A stretch of DNA of 64,000 nt, taken from positions 39,421,841-39,485,840 of the forward strand of contig JAJEKV010000002.1 in NCBI GenBank assembly GCA_021234155.1, read 5' to 3'. The notes beneath the pieces are model-generated. The model was not told where the DNA came from and searched no databases. It worked only from the letters and a program-made list of their open reading frames with translations. A program made the position numbers and the translations under genes. This stretch comes from Isoetes taiwanensis (lineage: Eukaryota > Streptophyta > Lycopodiopsida > Isoetales > Isoetaceae). Below are positions 60,453 to 64,000 of the stretch, piece after piece. The stretch's first letter is position 1. Each line of letters starts with the position of its first letter.

Positions 60453-60789
60453 TTTTAGTGCACGAGAGGGGTTTTTTGCCTTAACTGACATTTAGGGGGT
60501 TTCCCATCGTGCTTTCCTGTTACCATTTTTTTCCCTTCTTCCTGCATGCGGGCAGGGCTCCTTTTTGCAAGCATTCGGCAAGTAGAGCACCATCAAAAGC
60601 CTTGCACCATCAAAGCCAGCTGTTTTGATGCATCATCCGGCTGTTCTGATTGAATCATCTGGCTGTTCTGACGGATTGTTGCTCCTGTCCTACTGCTCTG
60701 ACGGATTTTTCCTTCTAGTTTAGAAGCATTTTAAACTTGATTGTTCCTTCTATTGGAAATTTTGAAGAATTCGGATCTAATGTTTCCTT
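60453..60789. other. Spacer between LINE-D and LINE-E
   Basis: No gene. A short motif 'ctgttctga(c/t)' with 'ggattgttgctcc' and 'ggatttttccttctag' recurs between 60630 and 60760. Confidence 0.5.
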
Positions 60790-63110
60790 CTAGTTTGGGT
60801 TTCGTGCTCTGAATAGAGCTGAACAGAGCCTAGATATGCGTTGAACAGAGCTGAACATATCATCTAATATGCCCTCAAGTGGGGCAGCATTAGGCTCGCT
60901 CTCTTCTTTTTCATAGTCGTCCAACAGTTGCCTATAATTTTTAATTGATACTTCTCTCATCTTCATCACATCGGATAAGAAATTTCCGATAGTGTGGACC
61001 GGTTTTCCAAAGAAATCATGCAAAGAAATATTATCTAGAATACCATAGCAATCTCTAATATTCTGGTAGGCAGGGCAATGTAATACCAAATGGTTCTCAT
61101 CCTCTATCTCATCATCTCCACATACTCTGCATGTACGTCTGTATCTTGGAAGATTCCCCCATCTCCCAACCTCTACTCCCAAATGATGAGAACTTAGTCT
61201 TAATCTGCATATCATATGCCTTTTCTTGTATGAAACTTTGCCTGCAAGATGGGGCGCTGAACATAAATTGAGATTAATTACTTGCCTATAGAAACTCATC
61301 TTTGTTCCAGGATTACCCCACATTTTGTGCTGCACATTAATTTTTACCCATTCCCTTAATACTGCTTGATCATTGGGTACATTATCAATTGACATGCCCC
61401 ATTTCCCAAGCCATTTCTGTACGTCTGCATACCAGCCTTTTATCTTGCTTTGTTCCATGGCTAATCTCGGGAGCCTTTCATTTTCCATCTCGGTGACCTT
61501 TGCCGCATATTTTAATGTGCAATATATAGCTTCTGCTTCGAGTAGCATCATGTCCGAATCCGCCAACATCATTGGATAAGGAGTTTGCATCTTTACTCCT
61601 AATTCTGTCAATAGGAATCTTCTCCACACTCTTCCACATATCTTGTGATAATCCCGGCCCCCATGCCTCACATCAGAGCACCACGGATCTCACTGAGGAC
61701 TCATATAACATCTTTTTAAGCTTCCAATCAACAATTTCAGCTTTTCTGCATTTTCTTTGTATGGTAAATAATGCTTTTGTACCTCCATCCATCCGTTGCT
61801 CAACAGCCTTATTTCAGGTATAATTATGGTCAATTATCAGCCCTAGATATTTATATATACTAGATATCTCCATCTCCTGACCGTCATAGAAAAAATAAAA
61901 ATCCCGCATTCTAGTTCCAAATATCAGAATCTTGGTTTTTTTAAGATTGACTTTCATCTCAGTAGCCTTACAGAAAGAGACAAAGGGCGTCTAAATGCTT
62001 TTGCATGTCAGCAGCATTTCTAGCAAATATAACAATATCATCAGCATAGAGCAACAGTGTGATCACATACCCTGCAATCATGGTACCTTCACCTCCATGC
62101 GTTTTTAGCCAAGCTTCAAGCTGGTCTATATATGTGCCGAACAACGTACGAGAGAGTGGACAGCCCTGCTTCACCCCTATGTTGCTCACTATGTCCTCGT
62201 CACATTCCTTACGCAGCGGAAAAGAAAGTTGCACTACTACCTTTCCATATAGAACGGATACTGCATTACGTAGTGCTTGCGGTACCCCAATGCATTTCAT
62301 ATAGTCCCATATATTTCTTCTCCGTAGCATATCAAACGCTTTTGTAAGGTCCACAAAAAGCGCAAAGAGGGGTTTTTTGGTATTCTTCACGGAATCCATT
62401 ACTGCTCTAATTGTGACTAAGTGATCCACCATGCATTTTTTGGGCCTGAATCCTGCTTGTCCCGCTGCTCTACAATTATTTTCCTCTGCCCATGTATTTA
62501 TTTTGCGCTCCAGTATTGTTGCAAACAATTTGGAGAAAAGGCCACTAATCATGATCATCCTATAATTATTAGGATCTCTAGTATCACCTGCTTTATGTAC
62601 CGGTACTACCCTATTTATTTGCCATGCCGATGGGAATCCATGCAATAGTGCGTCATTCATCATATTGGTTACAACCCTTGTCACAGTAGGACCAGCCCAT
62701 TTAATCATCTCCACTGCTAACCCAAATGCATCTATTGCTCTTCAGCATGATAATTTACTTATCCCATTCTTCACATCATCCTCTGTGAAAACAAGAATTT
62801 CCCCTTTCCTGTGCATCTTATCATTTAAACCAGCAATGTGGTAAAGACCACGTACCTGTTGCATTAAGTCTTCCACTTCCAGCATATTAGGTTGATGTCC
62901 TTTTGATTTCAATCGTGCCCAGAATCATTTTGGTTCATCTAGTAAGGTACCAACTAGTATTTCTTGCTTTTTATGCAGATATAACCTCTTTTTCCTCCTT
63001 ACTAACTTACGATATTCCATTCTGCTCTTACATTTATCTTCCTTTGCTGCCATTTTGAATTCAGCTATTTTCGCCTTACATTCTTGGTCATACCATCCAT
63101 TGCAGGGCAA
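60790..63110 (-). pseudogene. LINE-E ORF2 remnant (reverse transcriptase + Cys domain)
   Basis: Segments: 63110-62925 (linker), 62714-61968 with WQINRVVPVHKAG, LFVDLTKAFDMLRRRN, GVKQGCPLSRTLFGTYIDQL and an intact LLLYADDIVIFARN (about 62040), then a frame break at about 61970. The region 61671-60790 is open for 293 codons and covers the C-terminal domain with the complete Cys motif CRVCGDDEIEDENHLVLHC (C-x2-C-x9-H-x4-C, about 61130-61075). A stop lies at 62925 and a deletion near 61665. It has the best-preserved catalytic and zinc motifs of the five copies, but it is dead through truncation and frameshifts. Confidence 0.88.
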
Positions 63111-63125
63111 TCCTTTTGCTTCCCG
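60790..63125 (-). mobile_element. LINE-E: 5'-truncated copy
   Basis: On the minus strand it starts at about 63125 in the linker between endonuclease and reverse transcriptase (LPCNGWYDQEC, as in LINE-B GLPCNAWFDSEC) and runs to the C-terminal domain. ORF1 and the endonuclease are absent. Unlike copies A-D there is no (GA)n immediately at its 3' end. The closest GA tract is 410 bases further left, so the 3' end may be deleted or replaced. Confidence 0.85.
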
Positions 63126-64000
63126 TCAGAGTAAAAATTATGAACACCTAGTATATTTTATTTTGTTAACTATGGGCGATTTTTTAATATAATAATATTT
63201 TTATTAATTATTGTGTGGGCGATTTTGTTATATCAAAAATTCTATTAAGTTATATATGGGCGATTTTTTTAAAATGGAAATCTTATGCTTATTTTGATGG
63301 ACAATTTACACTACAAGTTTTTTGTTTTTCCGCCTTACTTTTTTCCACAAATTCAATACAAACTATAAAATACTCATTAACGAAGCTTATTGGTTGAATA
63401 GACAACTTACTTTCGTTGTACTTGCCAAAAATTGGCGTCATATGAAATATCACCTCCAATGTCTTCCACACCAATTGTTTTCTCTGATGATGATGTACCA
63501 ATTGTTGTTGTGCCTTCTGGATAAACGTTTCTTATGCCTCTTCTTGTACATGCAGACTTCCATAATTCAAATGCCCTGTCATATGGAAAGGTATCGACTC
63601 TATAGCTGGTCTTATACAACCTTATCGTTGTATCCAAATTCTCATCCAAAGAAAAATACAGTAATGCTTGTTGGGTTCTTAAGGGAAGCCCACAATGAGC
63701 CCCAAGAAATTCTTAAAGATCATAAGCGGTGCTACGATTCTTTGCTTCAAATCTCAAACTTTCAGGAGTTGGTGTTACGATTCTTCGCTTCAAATCTCAA
63801 ACTTTCAGGAGTCAGTGCTCGATGCTATCAGAACGCAATCAATGGCTCGAAATCCTGCGGAATTTAAGACTGAAGCTACGAAATCTTTGTTGCCCATTTC
63901 TGAGAAGCCTAATCCGAGAAGACTTTATTCCAGGAGCCCTAATTCGATTCCGAAAGCCCTAATTTTGAATTGCAATGGTGATATCGGGATAAGTTATCAC
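63126..64000 (-). other. Window edge: unassigned minus-strand ORF and short tandem duplication
   Basis: The minus-strand frame 63649-63407 (80 codons) contains DTTIRLYKTSYRVDTFPYDR followed by AFELWKSACTRRGIRNVYPE and a Ser/Thr-rich end. It looks protein-like but I recognise no family. A start (MGNKDFVASVLNSAGFRAID) lies upstream at 63896 in a frame that stops after 30 residues, perhaps an earlier exon. A 43-base tandem duplication ('cttcaaatctcaaactttca' core, 63733-63817) lies between them. The 63126-63400 stretch is AT-rich with three 'tgggcgattttt' motifs. Confidence 0.3.

Overview
The window looks like a transposon-rich stretch of a large plant genome, probably from a seed-free plant (a fern is my best guess, since no taxon can be read directly). 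Three things point this way. There is one intact host gene with 11 exons and GT-AG introns, encoding the sperm-flagellum protein DRC4/GAS8, which is kept only by plant lineages with motile sperm. There is a fragment of a pentatricopeptide (PPR) gene. The rest is mainly non-LTR retrotransposons, DNA transposons, GA/TC microsatellites and minisatellites.

Layout. 1-10.5 kb: AT-rich intergenic DNA with a decayed LINE ORF1 fragment (2.26-2.79 kb), a small tandem duplication (5.6 kb), a GC hairpin (6.36 kb), a tandem array of hairpin-forming ~250-bp units (7.4-8.5 kb), and a LINE endonuclease scrap abutting an antisense PPR scrap (9.8-10.1 kb). 10,564-39,151: my main result, a DNA transposon with 26-bp identical terminal inverted repeats and a TATT duplication. 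It carries a decayed transposase-like gene whose N-terminal part lies at 10.9-11.6 kb and whose main part lies at 30.0-31.9 kb. Between the two parts sits a second, nested 17.8-kb element (11,982-29,759) with its own CACACT-type inverted ends and a CTA duplication. The nested element is filled with two head-to-tail LINEs, 19-bp minisatellite arrays and a compound inverted repeat. With the nested insert removed the outer element is about 10.8 kb. Its right arm holds a two-exon ORF, a short antisense ORF and CACCACA-rich repeats.

39-51.7 kb: mostly gene-poor, with a 5'-truncated L1-type LINE (44.1-45.1 kb) and the intact DRC4 gene (45,690-48,566, minus strand, 461 aa). 51.7-64 kb: a LINE 5' fragment, a PIF/Harbinger-like transposon with convergent Myb/SANT-like and transposase pseudogenes (53.4-56.8 kb), two more LINEs (57.5-60.3 and 60.8-63.1 kb), and an unidentified partial ORF at the right edge.

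Four of the five ORF1/APE-type LINE copies (A-D) touch (GA)n/(TC)n microsatellite, always with the LINE sense strand continuing as (TC)n. Copies A, B and D have the tract at the 3' end, and A, B, C and D have it at or near the 5' end. This suggests a microsatellite-targeted or microsatellite-tailed LINE family. Apart from DRC4, nearly everything recognisable is mobile DNA in various states of decay.
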